DNA of 64,000 nucleotides from Locusta migratoria (GCA_026315105.1 CM048755.1:212214333-212278332); one strand, 5' to 3'; positions 1 through 11,094 are shown, counted from the stretch's first letter. Notes: a model not told the origin generated them from the sequence alone. Made by a program: numbers and translations.

Positions 1-560
1 TCGAACGCCTTTTTGAAGTCGAGAAAAACACAATCCGCCTGTTGCCCATCATCCATGGCTCGCACGATGTCATGTGAGAAAAGGGAAAGCTGAGTTTCAC
101 ATGAACGATGTTTTCTAAACCCGTGCTGATTCATGGAAAGAAGCTTTTCCGTTTCAAGGAAATTTACTATATTCGAACTGAGAATATGCTCTAAAATTCT
201 ATATGAAACTGATGCCAACGATATTGGCCTGTAATTGTGTTGGACAGTTCTCTTTCCTTTCTTATAAACGGGATTCACCTTCGCTTTTTTCCAATTTTTA
301 GGAACTTTGCGATGAATTAAAGATTCGCGATAAATGCAAGCTAAGTAGGGGGCCAATGCCGCAGAATAGTCTTTGTAAAACTGAACTAAAAATCCAATCC
401 GAACCAGCAGACTTTTTCGATTTAGCTCTCTCAGCTGCTTCTCTACACCGGCAATACCTATTGCTAGGTCCCCCATTTCGGAATTAGTACGTTGATCAAG
501 TGATGGTACATTTGTGCGGTCCTCCTGCGTGCGGTCCTCCCTTGAACAGGGGCTCTATAG
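1..560 (-). pseudogene. LINE reverse transcriptase relic, cut by the window edge
   Basis: This is part of the RT domain of a non-LTR retrotransposon, read on the minus strand. From high to low coordinates it shows the linker before the RT, then KKGKRTVQHNYRPISLAS (RT motifs 1-2), NQHGFRKHRSCETQLSLF and GQQADCVFLDFKKAF. The last is the A motif holding the first catalytic aspartate of the palm. The catalytic FADD box would lie beyond the window start. At least one frame break sits near the SHD position, around 85-100, so this copy is dead. The motif set fits Jockey/CR1-like LINEs; the exact clade is an inference. The N-terminal side fades out near 560. Confidence 0.85.
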
Positions 561-2035
561 CGCGTACCTTAAGGGCTATGAGAACTTCTTCAACTTTGAA
601 AATGAAAAACAAGTAGCTTCTACTACAGATATGTTCGTATCTCTTAAAGTATGGACTTTAGAGCTCACATTCAGCTAGTCTATTATTTTGGTCCATACGA
701 CAACCTTATAAAATATGGAAAGCAGTCATCATGCAATTTAAGAGTTTTCTACACAGCATTGAAAATGAAAGTCGTCTTATGAATTATATATTCGATGTTG
801 GTACTGGACTTTTTTGGTTTTATAGATCGTTCCTGTCCTATCCCTGGATACTGATTATTCCATTGGGACACCCTATTTAGTTACTCAGTTGGGTAATGCT
901 CAACACCGAATTATCATATCACCAGTAACTGAATAGTAGTGAAAGAAATACTTTTAAATACCTCACCCAGTATCTAAAAGATACTCTTAATTCCCATCCT
1001 GAGTTGATAACGTTGGATCTGTTCTTCGATATCAAATGCACATGTGTAATTCTGGGCAACAATCTAACAGTTGCATATGTCCAAACTAGCGGCTATGTGA
1101 ACCAGAGGTACCGGTGTTGAGTACCCAGTGACATCCCTCACATAATGTCAGGTACTAAACTCGCATGACGATGACAAATGCTATCTGGAACAACGTACCT
1201 TCTCCACAGGGCCACAGCACATGGACACGTGCATTGTGAAGCTAAATGTAGAACTCATATTCGTTAGAAATTTCGACGTCGTGTCACTCATATGTCCACT
1301 GTTGTCCTTAGGCGTATCACTATTGGGGATCCTCTCTCTGTTACAACGCCAAGGCAAGCCACAAATATGGCCACCACCTGTTTGGTGGTACGTAGTACTC
1401 GAAATGTATTTTCAGCGTGGACATGTCCGAAAGAATGAACACTATAGATATAATTGTATAATTATATGCTTCCGCGGGAAGGGACCACTTCAGTGCGGAG
1501 TCTCAAATATTCCAACCCCTTATAGGGATATGGGTACAGCTGTGAGCAATACCGGCAATGGGAAAAGGAAACTAAAATAGTAGTAGTGGTGCAAGTTGAG
1601 AATCTGGGTAGGGCAGAAGTGTGTCTGGCTGGCCGACATAGTGAGAAACGAGCAATTCGGGTTCGAATTCCATTCCAGAACAATTATTTCTACGACCAGA
1701 AACAGACGAAAAGTCTCTAATTACTATTTAATAATTTTTTTAATATAGGCAATCAGTTTTAGAGTTGGGAAATATTCTGTGAAGTTATCTGAGTGGCTTG
1801 TAGCATTGTACGCCATTGCGAACCCTTCCGACGAGAATGGATTAATGATCAAATACAGTATAAGTAATTTTATACGCTCATGTCACGTCTAGATGTAACG
1901 TTACAGAATGATATGAAATAACATGAGCATGTAAAGACAGTTGTGAGGAAGACGGATGGTCAGCTTCATTTTATTGGGAATAATTGGGAAAGATGTGGTT
2001 CATCCGTACAGGAAACCGCGTATGAAACACTAATG
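561..2035. other. No recognisable gene
   Basis: AT-rich sequence with only short chance reading frames. A tRNA B-box-like string, GGTTCGAATTCC, at about 1660-1671 could be the remains of a tRNA-derived SINE, but no flanking structure supports it. Confidence 0.5.
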
Positions 2036-2047
2036 TATGACCCATTC

Positions 2048-2088
2048 CCGTAGTTAAGTCCCTTAAGCTTAACAAACATTTGAACATT
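2048..2088 (+). mobile_element. 41-bp SINE tail-only insertion with TSD
   Basis: This segment matches only the last ~41 bases of the type A SINE (CCGTAGTTAAG ... TTTGAACATT). It is flanked by perfect 12-bp copies of TATGACCCATTC at 2036-2047 and 2089-2100. That is the signature of target-primed reverse transcription that stopped almost at once. The A and B boxes are absent, so it cannot be transcribed as a SINE. The left copy partly resembles the SINE's own GATGACCCC segment, so an internally rearranged longer SINE is the alternative. Upstream bases do not match SINE sequence, which favours the insertion reading. Confidence 0.75.
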
Positions 2089-2187
2089 TATGACCCATTC
2101 TTGAGTATTGCCTAAATGTTTGGGATCAACACCAGATCGGTTTAAACGTAGAAATAGAAAGAGTCATATGCGGGATGATAAATTTCT

Positions 2188-2384
2188 GCCGGCCGCGGTA
2201 GCCGAGGGGACTGAGGCGCTCCAGTCACGGTCTGCACGGTCACTACGGTCGGGGGTTCGAATCCCCCCTCGGGCATGGATATTTGTGCCGTCCTTAGTGT
2301 TAGCTAGTTCATAAGTAGTTTGTAAGTTTAGGGACTGATGACCCCGTAGTTAAGTCCCATAAGCTATACAAACATTGAAACATT
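2188..2384 (+). mobile_element. tRNA-derived SINE, type A, full length
   Basis: The tRNA-like head has an A box (GTAGCCGAGGGGACTGAGGC) and a B box (GGGTTCGAATCCC). A ~110-bp body follows (TTTAGGGACTGATGACC), then the tail ending in ACATTTGA. The head resembles a leucine/serine-type tRNA. Perfect 12-bp TSDs, TGATAAATTTCT, lie at 2176-2187 and 2385-2396. It would be transcribed by RNA polymerase III from the internal boxes and mobilised by a LINE in trans. Confidence 0.93.
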
Positions 2385-2744
2385 TGATAAATTTCTTGCT
2401 GACTGGGGAACTCAAATGAGAATCACTGGAGGGATGTTTAAGTTCTTTACGAGGAACACTATTGAGAAAATTTATAGGGCCGGCATTTCAAGTCAGCCGC
2501 ATAATGAATCTACTGCAGTCATCTTACATTTCGCGTCTAGACCACGAAAATAAAATAAGAGGCATTAGGGCCCGCATGAAGGCAAATAAGAAGTAATTTT
2601 TTCCTCGATCTATTTGGGAGTTACCAGTAGTAGTACGAGGCACCCTCCGTCATGCATCTTATGGTGTCTTGACGAGTATGCACATAACTGTAACAGATTT
2701 TAGGAAGTTGTACTACGCTAGAACACTGTAACATTTATTCGCTT

Positions 2745-2937
2745 GCCGCGGTGGAGTAGCCTAGCGGTCTAATGCACCTCGCTGCGGAGCGCGCGGTTGG
2801 TCGTCGTGGAGGTTCTTGTCCTCCCTGGGGCATGGGTGTGTGTGTCTGTCCGTAGGTTAGTTTACCTAGGTTTAAATAGTTTGTAAGCTACGGACTGATG
2901 ACGACGCAGTTTGGTCCGATAGATTTACAAACATTTG
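2745..2937 (+). mobile_element. tRNA-derived SINE, type B, full length
   Basis: The type B head has GTGGAGTAGCCTAGCGGTCT as A box. The B box is decayed (GGTTCTTGTCC instead of GGTTCGAGTCC). The body has CTACGGACTGATGACGACG and TTGGTCCGATAGATTTAC. A 15-bp TSD, AACATTTATTCGCTT, lies at 2730-2744 and 2938-2952. The target begins with AACATTT, which is also the SINE's own tail, so the target may have annealed to the tail during priming. Confidence 0.93.
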
Positions 2938-2952
2938 AACATTTATTCGCTT

Positions 2953-3707
2953 ACACGAAATCATATGATGACACAATAAATCGACTTTGGGAGAACAAAA
3001 ACCATCGTATAACTTGAATAAAAGGTGGAGTTACTTGTTAAGATGCATTCGGAGACGTCAAGGAGTATTCAGTGTGCAGACGGAGAGGAATCGGAGGGGT
3101 AGAGACGAAGGATTAACTGTAGTAAGCGATATGTTAACTGCAGTATTTGTTAATAAGCTGCATCTCAATAAACTGGTGTGGAGAGCTGCACCACAGCAAC
3201 CATCGCTCTGAAGATGACACCGGGACGAAACGATTATACGGTGAATATCTGGACACAAATTTTCGGAAAAAAATTGTTAAACCTACGATCGAATTAATCC
3301 AACTCTGATTTCTCACTTCCTATAACCTAATCTCTGTCATCTAATCTTTGGGGCCTCCTTTCTGTTCTACATTTTGTTCCAGTTTATCGTCGTTCAGAGG
3401 CCCAAACAAGTAAAGACATGAGCTGTGGTTGTGTAATAAATTACTCCTGTTTGCGTCATCACTGCTCATTTTGCTTCAAGAATTTGCCACAGATGAGACT
3501 TCAAACATTTAGAGCAATGTTTCCGAAAGTATCTACAGATCCTTTTTCATTGCTAGTTCCTTGGAATTGTGCAATTATGGTATTGCCTTCTTATTCACTG
3601 TTTTTCTCGGAACGTCTTATTCTTAGGACCCCGTACTATTCCATCTGTTGTTTAGTCTTCCATTATTTTATCAGTTGTGGTTCATGCGTGCTTCGAATGC
3701 TCAGTTA
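2953..3707. other. No recognisable gene
   Basis: Only short unsupported reading frames. The open frame at 3418-3831 runs into a tRNA-like repeat and shows no domain. Confidence 0.5.
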
Positions 3708-3800
3708 CTGCTGGCAGATTAAAACTGTATGCCACACTGGGATTCGAAGCTGGGACATTTGTGTTTCGGGGGCAGGCACTCTAACGACTTGTTTCACGTT
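3708..3800 (-). mobile_element. tRNA-related SINE fragment
   Basis: On the minus strand an inverted B-box-like core (GGGATTCGAAGC on plus) is followed by a decayed A-box side (GGGGGCAGGCACTCTAACGA on plus). The preceding CTGGCAGATTAAAACTGTAT resembles the body of a common orthopteran tRNA-SINE as I recall it. No TSD found; family assignment is tentative. Confidence 0.55.
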
Positions 3801-4532
3801 CGCCTTAACCCATCTCATTTCCTCGCCTTAATCATACATAAGGGTGTGTGAAGTTTATTTATGGTATAAATTAATTACAAGTCATAGGATAAAAGAAACA
3901 TAAAGATAACTACATCAGCAACTTCTTCATAGGTTGCAGCCATTATAGTCTCATATGTGACTATCGCTGGATGTTTCTTCGCTTTAAGTATAAGAATATA
4001 GGTTTCAAACAGGTTTTATATGACTGATGGTCTCTTGGTTATTCCATTAAGCAGTTACGTATTCCTCGCTGAATGTGAAACAAAATGAATTCACAAGCGT
4101 TAATTCTGACAGTAATGGTTCAGTCAGCTTATCGAAATCTATATTTCCGTAGTGGTTTATTCTTACTTCCTTTCTATTCTAATTATGCATTTTATATTCT
4201 CAGTGATGACGCAGCACAGCCGTTTCTACAAACTGTGAATACTATATTATATCGTATATGCCGGGTGAAACGGATTTCCAGGCTTAAAAATGTTTCCCCC
4301 CTTTGTATTAGGTCAAGCTCTCCAGCCAGTCATCTTGCAGTGGCATCATCCCAGATTTCGTCATGCTCATAACACCGCCTGCCACGTGTCTATATTGTTT
4401 GATTCAGTCGAGAGATTTTTCGCACATCCTCAATTGTTTGCAGCACGCATAACAGGTCGTCTGCATACGTTCGACATATTACCTCTCAGTTAAACGCTAT
4501 TGACCATTCTCCTCGGCCCGTTCAGAAGTGGT
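3801..4532. other. No recognisable gene
   Basis: AT-rich sequence with short chance reading frames. The 3' part may be the decayed distal end of the LINE that follows, but I see no motif. Confidence 0.45.
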
Positions 4533-4887
4533 TCAAGTGCTACTGCAAAGAGTATCATTGATCATGGGCAACCGTGTCTTACTGATTTCATTATCGAGAC
4601 AGGGCCTGCATCTCGGCCATTCACTATCACTCTGGAGATCGCACCTCTTAATAGCTGCATGATTATTTGTATGTAAACTGGTGGAAACTTCAAGTGACGC
4701 AATACCGATGTTAGGAAGTCGTGATTAATTCCGTAGAAGGCTTGTTTAAAATTTACAGATATTGAAGCTGGTCTAATTCGGGAAACGTTTTCCAATGCGA
4801 TTTCATCTCTGTATCAACTAAGCGCCGTTTGAAAAGCACTTCGTGTGCCGATACATATTTGGTCGGGGGAAATAATATGACAGTATC
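4533..4887 (-). pseudogene. L1-like LINE reverse transcriptase relic, C-terminal part
   Basis: Read on the minus strand. Near the insertion junction there is HIISPDQICIG and an AFQTA segment. Then comes a YRDEIALENVSRI stretch, the A motif ASISVNFKQAFYGINHDFL (catalytic D replaced by N in VNFKQAF), and VNGRDAGPVSIMKSVRHGCP, matching the SVRQGCPLSP region. The catalytic change and internal stops show the copy is dead. It joins the piece at 5358-6190 if the insertion at 4888-5357 is ignored. L1-like affiliation is inferred from motif wording. Confidence 0.8.
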
Positions 4888-5357
4888 TGTGGTGTCGCAC
4901 AAGTCCAAAGTGCGCGCCACCTACTTTCGCCGCGCGCCGCCATGCACGCACGGCGCGGCGTTCTTACGACGACAGCCACGAGCGCCCTCTGCGGCAACTC
5001 CGCTCGCGGCCACCAGTGAACGACATCGTTCACTTGGGACTGAGATAGCAACCAGGAAAGACTTCGGAATCAGATAGGCACCAGTGAAGACTTGGCTATC
5101 AGTTAGGCACTAGGCAGGACTCTAGCTCAACTATGTATCAACATTCTGCTGTACTATGTTAAAGTTAAGTATTGTATAAATTCTGTGCAATATATATCTC
5201 GTTCTAATTTACTCTAGTGTTTCTAGTTTCTGGCTGCTCCTCTCCGTACCTGCACCAGCGTGCTATCTTTATTCCTGTGTCGGTCTCATTCCACTCGGCC
5301 ACCGACACCTACGACGGAAACGAGACACAAAAGCGGCGACGAGGCTGGGACACAAAA
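4888..5357. mobile_element. 470-bp LTR-like insertion in the L1-like LINE
   Basis: Starts TGTGGTGTCGCACAAG and is bounded by 5-bp repeats GTATC at 4883-4887 and 5358-5362. The LINE reading continues on both sides. The GC-rich 5' half (CGCGCGCCGCCATGCACGC) and the 3' part with GGCGACGAGGCTGGGACACA recall insect Gypsy LTRs and their adjacent leader. The 3' end (ACACAAAA) is not a clean CA, so it may be a solo LTR plus leader, or another element type. No coding sequence seen. Confidence 0.6.
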
Positions 5358-6190
5358 GTATCACTTTGAGCCGTGTCGACATCAGCTTGCAAAGATGTTA
5401 TAGTCCCTGTGAGCGGTCTGTATAGATCGAGTCTTTGGCTCCCTGCATTTTTCTATATGGGGATTTTGTAGCCTTTTAAAAAGGACGGCGGTACATTAAT
5501 GTTAGGTTTCATAATCTCGTTGTACATTGTTATCCATTATCATGTCTTTGAAGGCTCTGTAAAATTCGATAGGTAAGCCGGTCAGTCCTGGCGACTTGTT
5601 GAGCATTTCTTTTTTTAACGCTGCGAATATTCCGTTTTCTGTAATCTCTTGCAAAAGCATTTCCTCATCCGTCCATGTCAGTTGTGTGTGCGTCAGTTGC
5701 AGGATATCTTCCCCTGGCTGGGGATTTCGTTGGGTACCATGGAAAAATCGTTGACATCTGCCCAGAAAAGCTAAAGCTATGTTCTTTTGTTATGTCAGCT
5801 GCTGAAAATCGTTTATTGCGTATGATGTGGTGCATTTGTGGTGGTTTCCCATTAACACCATCCAAGCACACAGCCTATAGTCCTTCTAGGTGTTGGCGAG
5901 TCTGTTGTATTATTCTTACTTTGATGCGTATAAGTTCAGTCGGTCGGTTTGGAGTCAGGGCTTACAAGGACATCTCTCGCAGAATTTTGCTGTGCTCCAT
6001 CTTGCCCCTGTGCCACTGCATTGTGTCTCGAGCATACGTTATAAGGAAACGTCGCAGCGTCGGTTTTGCATATTTCAATCACCACTACATCATCGATGTG
6101 TCATCAGGTATTCGCCGCTCGCATGTGTTCCAAGTCTTCTTTATTCTTTCTTGCATTGACTGTCTGAAAGCAATGAAAAGTTAAATTTCC
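5358..6190 (-). pseudogene. L1-like LINE relic, region upstream of the RT core
   Basis: Minus strand, reading from about 6000 downward: LTPNRPTELIRIKVRIIQQT, then NGKPPQMHHIIRNKRF, then EEMLLQEITENG, then LNKSPGLTGLPIEFYRAFKD (the SPGxDGLPxEFY signature), then a decayed SIYTDR...GL segment matching the RPITL/NxDYKI region. The frame shifts several times. A 169-residue frame on the opposite strand (5675-6184) is only a shadow of this relic. The upstream limit near 6190 is uncertain. Confidence 0.7.
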
Positions 6191-6229
6191 AAGAGCCTGG
6201 ACTGAACCATACGCTCTGACGTAGCAGGT

Positions 6230-6400
6230 TAATTGTCTACAAATACGATTCATGGACGGTGAAAGCCGTCGGCCATATTTCATATATTAAGGAGTCCGTT
6301 GAAATACGGTTGACAGAACACCTGATTATTAGGGATGGCGGCTTTCAAATGGATAAAGCATGGGACCCTGTAATTTCTTTAATTGCTTCACAGATACATA
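6230..6400 (+). pseudogene. Penelope-like element, C-terminal coding relic
   Basis: Plus-strand reading GHISYIKESVEIRL ... RDGGFQMDKAWDPVISLI. The combination ESVEIR plus RDGGxxxxKAWxPV is the typical tail that follows the GIY-YIG endonuclease domain of Penelope-like retroelements. The GIY-YIG and RT parts are missing on the 5' side, so this is a 5'-truncated copy. It differs in sequence from the Penelope relics at 10.4-11.1 and 16.9-17.6 kb. Confidence 0.7.
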
Positions 6401-6770
6401 GGTCTACATATAGTGCGACGTCTGGCGACAAGTAATTTCTTTCGACCACCGCGCTTAAGATGCGCGAAGGCGCGTTCCGGCAGATGGCGCGAATGTAAGT
6501 ACACCATTACGCAGACGCGCTCGCTTCTGCTGCAGAGCGCGCCAAATTCGATCGGGAGCCCTTTAATATCCATCCTCACTTCGTAGGCGCCTCCGCGCTA
6601 ATCTTCGGTATATATAGAACGACGCGCACCAGTAACCTTCAGTCTCGTACTCACCTGAAGATGGCTGTATGTTTGTCAGAAGAAATATCGTTGCAAGACG
6701 TCAACATGGTCCGGCTGCAAGCCCGAAATATGATGGACCGTTTGAACATTTGATTTTAAAATTCATGCAC
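6401..6770 (+). mobile_element. Penelope-like element 3' region with promoter-like and ribozyme-like motifs
   Basis: Noncoding tail after the coding relic. GC-rich palindromic blocks (AGATGCGCGAAGGCGCGTTC) precede a TATA-like TATATATAGAACGACGCG at about 6610-6627, then CCTGAAGATGGCTGTATG at 6655. The last resembles the CUGANGA half of the hammerhead core seen in other Penelope tails here. The GAAA half is displaced (GAAGAAATATCG), so it is probably non-functional. Confidence 0.45.
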
Positions 6771-9715
6771 TTTATTTAGCTTCATATGAGCACCATTCGT
6801 GCTCTCCTTTCATCAGAATACACACCAAGGTTCTCTTTTCTGGCCAATGAAATGACATATTTTCCCTTTATACTTTACTATGTCCATATAGTGCACAGAT
6901 CTATCCTTTAAGTCCATACTACTAAATTTCAGCCCTCCACAATACATTTCAAACGTTGGATGTGCATGGTTACAGTTGATAACGCTCCTGGCACCTTCTT
7001 GTAATTGCTTCCCTATCCTGTTTACTTCCTTTACTAATACTATAGTCCAGTCTTGTAACGTAAAACAAGAACACTTTAGCACCTTTTTTTCTACAGAAAA
7101 TCTCTTTCAGAGTATTAAAAATGAATTTGAATTGTTCTGACACTATGACTTACAGATGCCCTGAAAAGATTCTTCTACGAGCATATAGCTCGACAATTTC
7201 TTCATTTCTAACAGCTCAGTTTCAGCTCTGTTTTGGCTATTTCCAGTTGACTTCGCTGGTGTTTATTGTAGGTTTCATCTCTCTCATTAGGTTGAATAGC
7301 TGATTCAACATGAATCTCTATTGACCGTTTTATAAAATTACTTCCTTCCATAGAACTTCCTGCTACTCGATCTCGGCCTCTATCTCTCTGCCTTCGTTGA
7401 TTTTCCTACAATTGTCTACTGCTTTTCGCGATTTAATTCAAATGTAAACTTAAAAAATATTGTTGACGTTATTGGGAAACAATTAGGTTTGAAAGAAATA
7501 TCTTCGCGAAAAATTTAGATAAGTTAGAAGCTGTACATGAAAGAATATCTAGGTTTGATTATTATCTTCAAGTTACACAAGACGACGATTTTCTGTCATA
7601 TTTGGCGGCAACACACTATGTGTAACTGCAGGGTTGCTGTCCTTTGAATTAGACTTTAAACATTAAATATTATATGTGATTCAACTTATCTAAAGTGTTA
7701 TTAAGTAATCAGTCGTCATTTATGACTCACACAATATCTTTACCACGCTCAGAAATAGCTTGAAGAACCTCGGAAATTTAAATTACTTGCTTGATATCAC
7801 TTTCTTTACTCTACCTTTATAATTAAGAAAAACAAGTTTAACAGTTTTTTATGTTGTTCAGTAGCACATTTTCATGTTATTGAAGTCCAAAACGCTGGTC
7901 ATTATTCTCTCGCTACTGACTGTCCTGCAACTGGCGGTTCCTCTGGTCATACACGGCTATCAATCTCTGTACGTGTAACACCCATAGAACGGAAAATTGA
8001 CATGTACATTTACGTATATCAGGCAACATTGATAATGGAAATCAAGGAAAAAGAAATGATAATGATGTTTAAATAAACACGCAAGCATAATTACGCCTCT
8101 GTTACAAAAAACAATTTCCGTATGTGCATGCACTTAAGGGTAATGTCATGGTATTCCCTGCCTTTATATAACATTCATGGAATTTTTTAAATAGAAAGTT
8201 ATATGTAAGACCAAAATTTCCCTGAAAACCGACCTCTTCTTTGCAGTGCATTAACAAATAAGCAATTCGTTCCCTCAACTTCATTAACTAGAGAAATATA
8301 GGCATCAAGTTTTGTTTAAAGATAGTACTCCGTAATTTTTTTTTATCCCAGACAGCAGATCTCTATGAGAAAATATCAGTGGTATACCATCTTTGTGAAT
8401 CCACCAAAAATTACTGCATTCTGTGAAACGGACCTGAATATTAAAAAGTAGATGGTGGTGGACAAAGTTCAACCTCATACGATGTCCTCTTCACGTCATC
8501 TTTTGAATTCCAAACTGGGGTCCTTAATCTGATCTACAGGAAGCTCGTCCTATGCCTTCTTCTTCTCCCTCCCCCTTTCTCCCTTCCATGCTGATTAGGC
8601 ATATTATATTACATTACATTACATCCATACCACGCAAGCCACCACATAATGTGTGTGCGACATTTTTTTGGGTGCATTCACGAATTGTTCGCTGGAGGAC
8701 GTTTACTGGTAATCCTCTGTGGGGTTGGAATTTTGGTTCTTTTTAGATACATATAGAAAGAAGAAATATATTAGGTGAAAAATCTAGCAAACTTCACTTT
8801 CGGTATTTTAAGAGTCAGCCATACCGTGATGCAGAGACCCTGTGGAGTTGGCTGAACATGTTCATTACACTTTTCTACCGAAACGTGTTAGTCTGTTGTC
8901 GATGTTGTCTATATCCTGTTGGGTCTGACAAACAATATACAAGAACTGGTCAGCAAGTGTTCATATGTTGTTGATGACGGACTAAATTTCCTGAAGTTTT
9001 TTCAGTGAATTTCACTCTAGCATAAGCCTCAACAATGATTATATATGTAGTCATTGAATTTTTATTCTAATTTACGTTATGGACGTAATTGTTACAAACG
9101 ATTGTTCTGCAGTCGTACGATTGCACAATAAAGATACTTCAGCCTATGTCTTCAAAATACTTTGGTTGAAGGTCGATTGCCTTTCTCTATACCAAGCATC
9201 GAGCAACTTTGCTATAATTTTATAGCGTTCCGACTTTCTATTTACAACACAATCATCCGTGAAAAGTCTCGTGGAACTTCCGATGTTAAAATAGTTTGTC
9301 ATTTTTCAGGGTGATTCAACTAAGCTGTTAATCTCAAATATTTCTAGGACCATTTAAGATATCTTAATTCTTTTTTCACCCAGATTAATTGGGAGAAAGT
9401 CTTCACTAAATGAGGTGCAGTCTTTTGTCATAACCATATTAATTACACAGATATCGATATCAACTTCATTTTTAAATGGAACTATAGTAATTTCTGCTGC
9501 TAGTATTGTAGATCTTATAGAGACGAATTCGAACAAGAGGCTGGTCACAGTGCTCTCCGCATGCACCGAATGTGATTTTTGTTGTGTGCTGTAGCACCTC
9601 ACACCGTAAGACCTTGATTGGTTCTGTATTTCTTATGCGAATGCATGAACTATGACGCTGCTAGTTGTGTTTGCGGTGAACCAAAGGGGAGCCATCACAT
9701 CCAAACACACATGGA
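6771..9715. other. 2.9 kb of featureless AT-rich sequence
   Basis: No repeat, RNA gene or supported reading frame recognised. The longest open frames are under 90 codons and show no domain. Confidence 0.5.
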
Positions 9716-9778
9716 TTAGTTCCAAACACACTACCCGATGACATTCCTGTTTCCAAATATAAATGTTATATGAAACAA

Positions 9779-10211
9779 GTTAAAAAAGCTGATTGGCTGC
9801 TGAGAATAAAACTATGCTGGTGACGATAAAATCTTTATTCCTTTTGTACTGACGCGTTTCGGGCGTAGCCCATCTTCAAAGTACCTGGTAAGCGTAAAAA
9901 ACTAAGGTAATACATTTACAGTCAAACAAAAGTATACATGAAACAAAAAGAGAAATGACACAAAGAAATTATACATACCATAACACAACCCATTTAAACA
10001 AAGACAAAGCGCAATGGCCAGTAGAGGCTGGCCACTCATCAAATACTGGTAACATTAATATGTAGTACAGAACTAAGTACATTTGTCGAAAGGTAAAAGT
10101 AAACTGAAATCAATTTATTTTTGAGAGCCGTTAGGGCGAAAATAAACCACGTGAGGGCAGCACCTCACCTAAGACGTTATAAAGATGCAGGAATATTACA
10201 GTCCATATATA
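9779..10211 (-). repeat. Penelope composite, left inverted arm (unit 1)
   Basis: About 433 bp, nearly the reverse complement of 11005-11438. It begins GTTAAAAAAGCTGATTGGCT and ends near GTCCATATATAC. Penelope-like elements often carry long terminal repeats of this kind (pLTRs), in direct or inverted order. The arm carries a hammerhead-like motif at 9846-9884. Read on plus, its inner end also contains a short piece similar to coding sequence of the opposite arm (HVRAAPHLRRYKD). Confidence 0.85.
9846..9884 (-). ncRNA. Hammerhead-ribozyme-like motif, left arm, unit 1
   Basis: On the minus strand: GTACT, then TTGAAGA (core expected CUGANGA; C3 is U), then stem II GGGC-TAC-GCCC, then GAAA, then CGCGTC (a two-base-pair stem III closing on U16.1 with C17 at the cleavage site), then AGTAC. 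The outer GTACT/AGTAC pair forms a 5-bp stem I. Very short stem III is characteristic of hammerheads reported from Penelope-like elements. The C3-to-U change would weaken the C3-G8 pair, so activity is doubtful. Confidence 0.6.
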
Positions 10212-10440
10212 CAAACAAAATAAAATCTTTAATTTTGTACAAACATTTGAATAATATTACCATGGACAAAATTAAGAATTTCATTTAATCAAGACTTAGA
10301 AAAATGTAACAGGCGCAGTGTCTGAGAGCAGTTCGCCAGAGGGCAGCTGCTGCTGAGTGGCGGTGGAAAAGGCAATCAGGTACAGGGGTATAGTGAGGCA
10401 AGAGAAACGAGGCGCCAGTCCAACCACACGCCTGACAATT

Positions 10441-11094
10441 TTATACATTACCATTCATCAAATATTTATGAAAAAAATCAAAGAACCAATTGCGAGACCC
10501 CACCAACTGATCATTAGTTAGTCGGTCCGGGCAACTCTGATGGTTAATATAAGCCGGCCGCGGTGGCCGAGGGGACTGAGGCGCTTCAGTCACGGTGTGC
10601 ACGGCCACTACGGTCGGGGGTTCGAATCCCCCCTCGGGCATGGATATTTGTACCGTCTTTAGTGTTAGCTAGTTCATAAGTAGTTTGTAAGTTTAGGGAC
10701 TGATGACCCCGTAGTTAAGTCCCATAAGCTTAACAAACATTTGAACATTTTTTTTTGTTAATATAAATCTCAATCTCTTCCAAGATATCCAATGAAATAC
10801 CCTTATTACTAATGGGCAGAATTGTCAAAGCGTCGTTAATGTTCCTCAAATGGTGCTGACATTCACGTAAATGGTCACCCAATGCACTTCCATTACTCGC
10901 AAACCCATACTCTCGGTATCTGATTTTGAAGTTACGTCCGGTTTGTACTATATAAAATTTACTACACGGTCCACACAGGATTTTATACACTCCCGCCGTA
11001 CTAAGTATACATATACTGTAATATTCCTGTATCTTTATAACGTCTTAGGTGCGGTGCTGCCCTCACGTGGTTTCTTTTCGCCCTAACGGCTCTA
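10441..11094 (-). pseudogene. Penelope-like GIY-YIG endonuclease, unit 1, split by a SINE
   Basis: Minus-strand C-terminal domain of a Penelope-like retroelement. The GIY-YIG nuclease nicks target DNA for priming; here it shows YKILCGPCSKFYIVQTGRNF followed by IRYREYG and GDHLRECQHHLRNIND. The canonical YIGQT is altered to YIVQT. The frame upstream of YKI is disrupted relative to unit 2. A SINE (10553-10756) splits the frame inside EEIEIYIN. The reading resumes as HQSCPDRLTNDQLVG and stops at 10441. No RT domain lies upstream, so the element is internally deleted or 5'-incomplete. Confidence 0.82.
10553..10756 (+). mobile_element. SINE type A inside the Penelope-like frame (unit 1)
   Basis: Full-length type A SINE with intact B box (GGGTTCGAATCCC). 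It is flanked by 10-bp TSDs GTTAATATAA at 10543-10552 and 10757-10766. Its equivalent in unit 2 has the same TSD, so the insertion predates the 6.47 kb duplication. Confidence 0.95.

Noticed and set aside
2188..2270. Functional tRNA genes at the SINE heads (here and at about 20 other sites)
   Set aside because: Each head leads directly into the same SINE body and tail, most have TSDs, and the tRNA-like folds lack a proper 3' acceptor strand.
5675..6184. 169-codon plus-strand frame
   Set aside because: It is the antisense shadow of the L1-like LINE relic, whose minus-strand motifs are recognisable.
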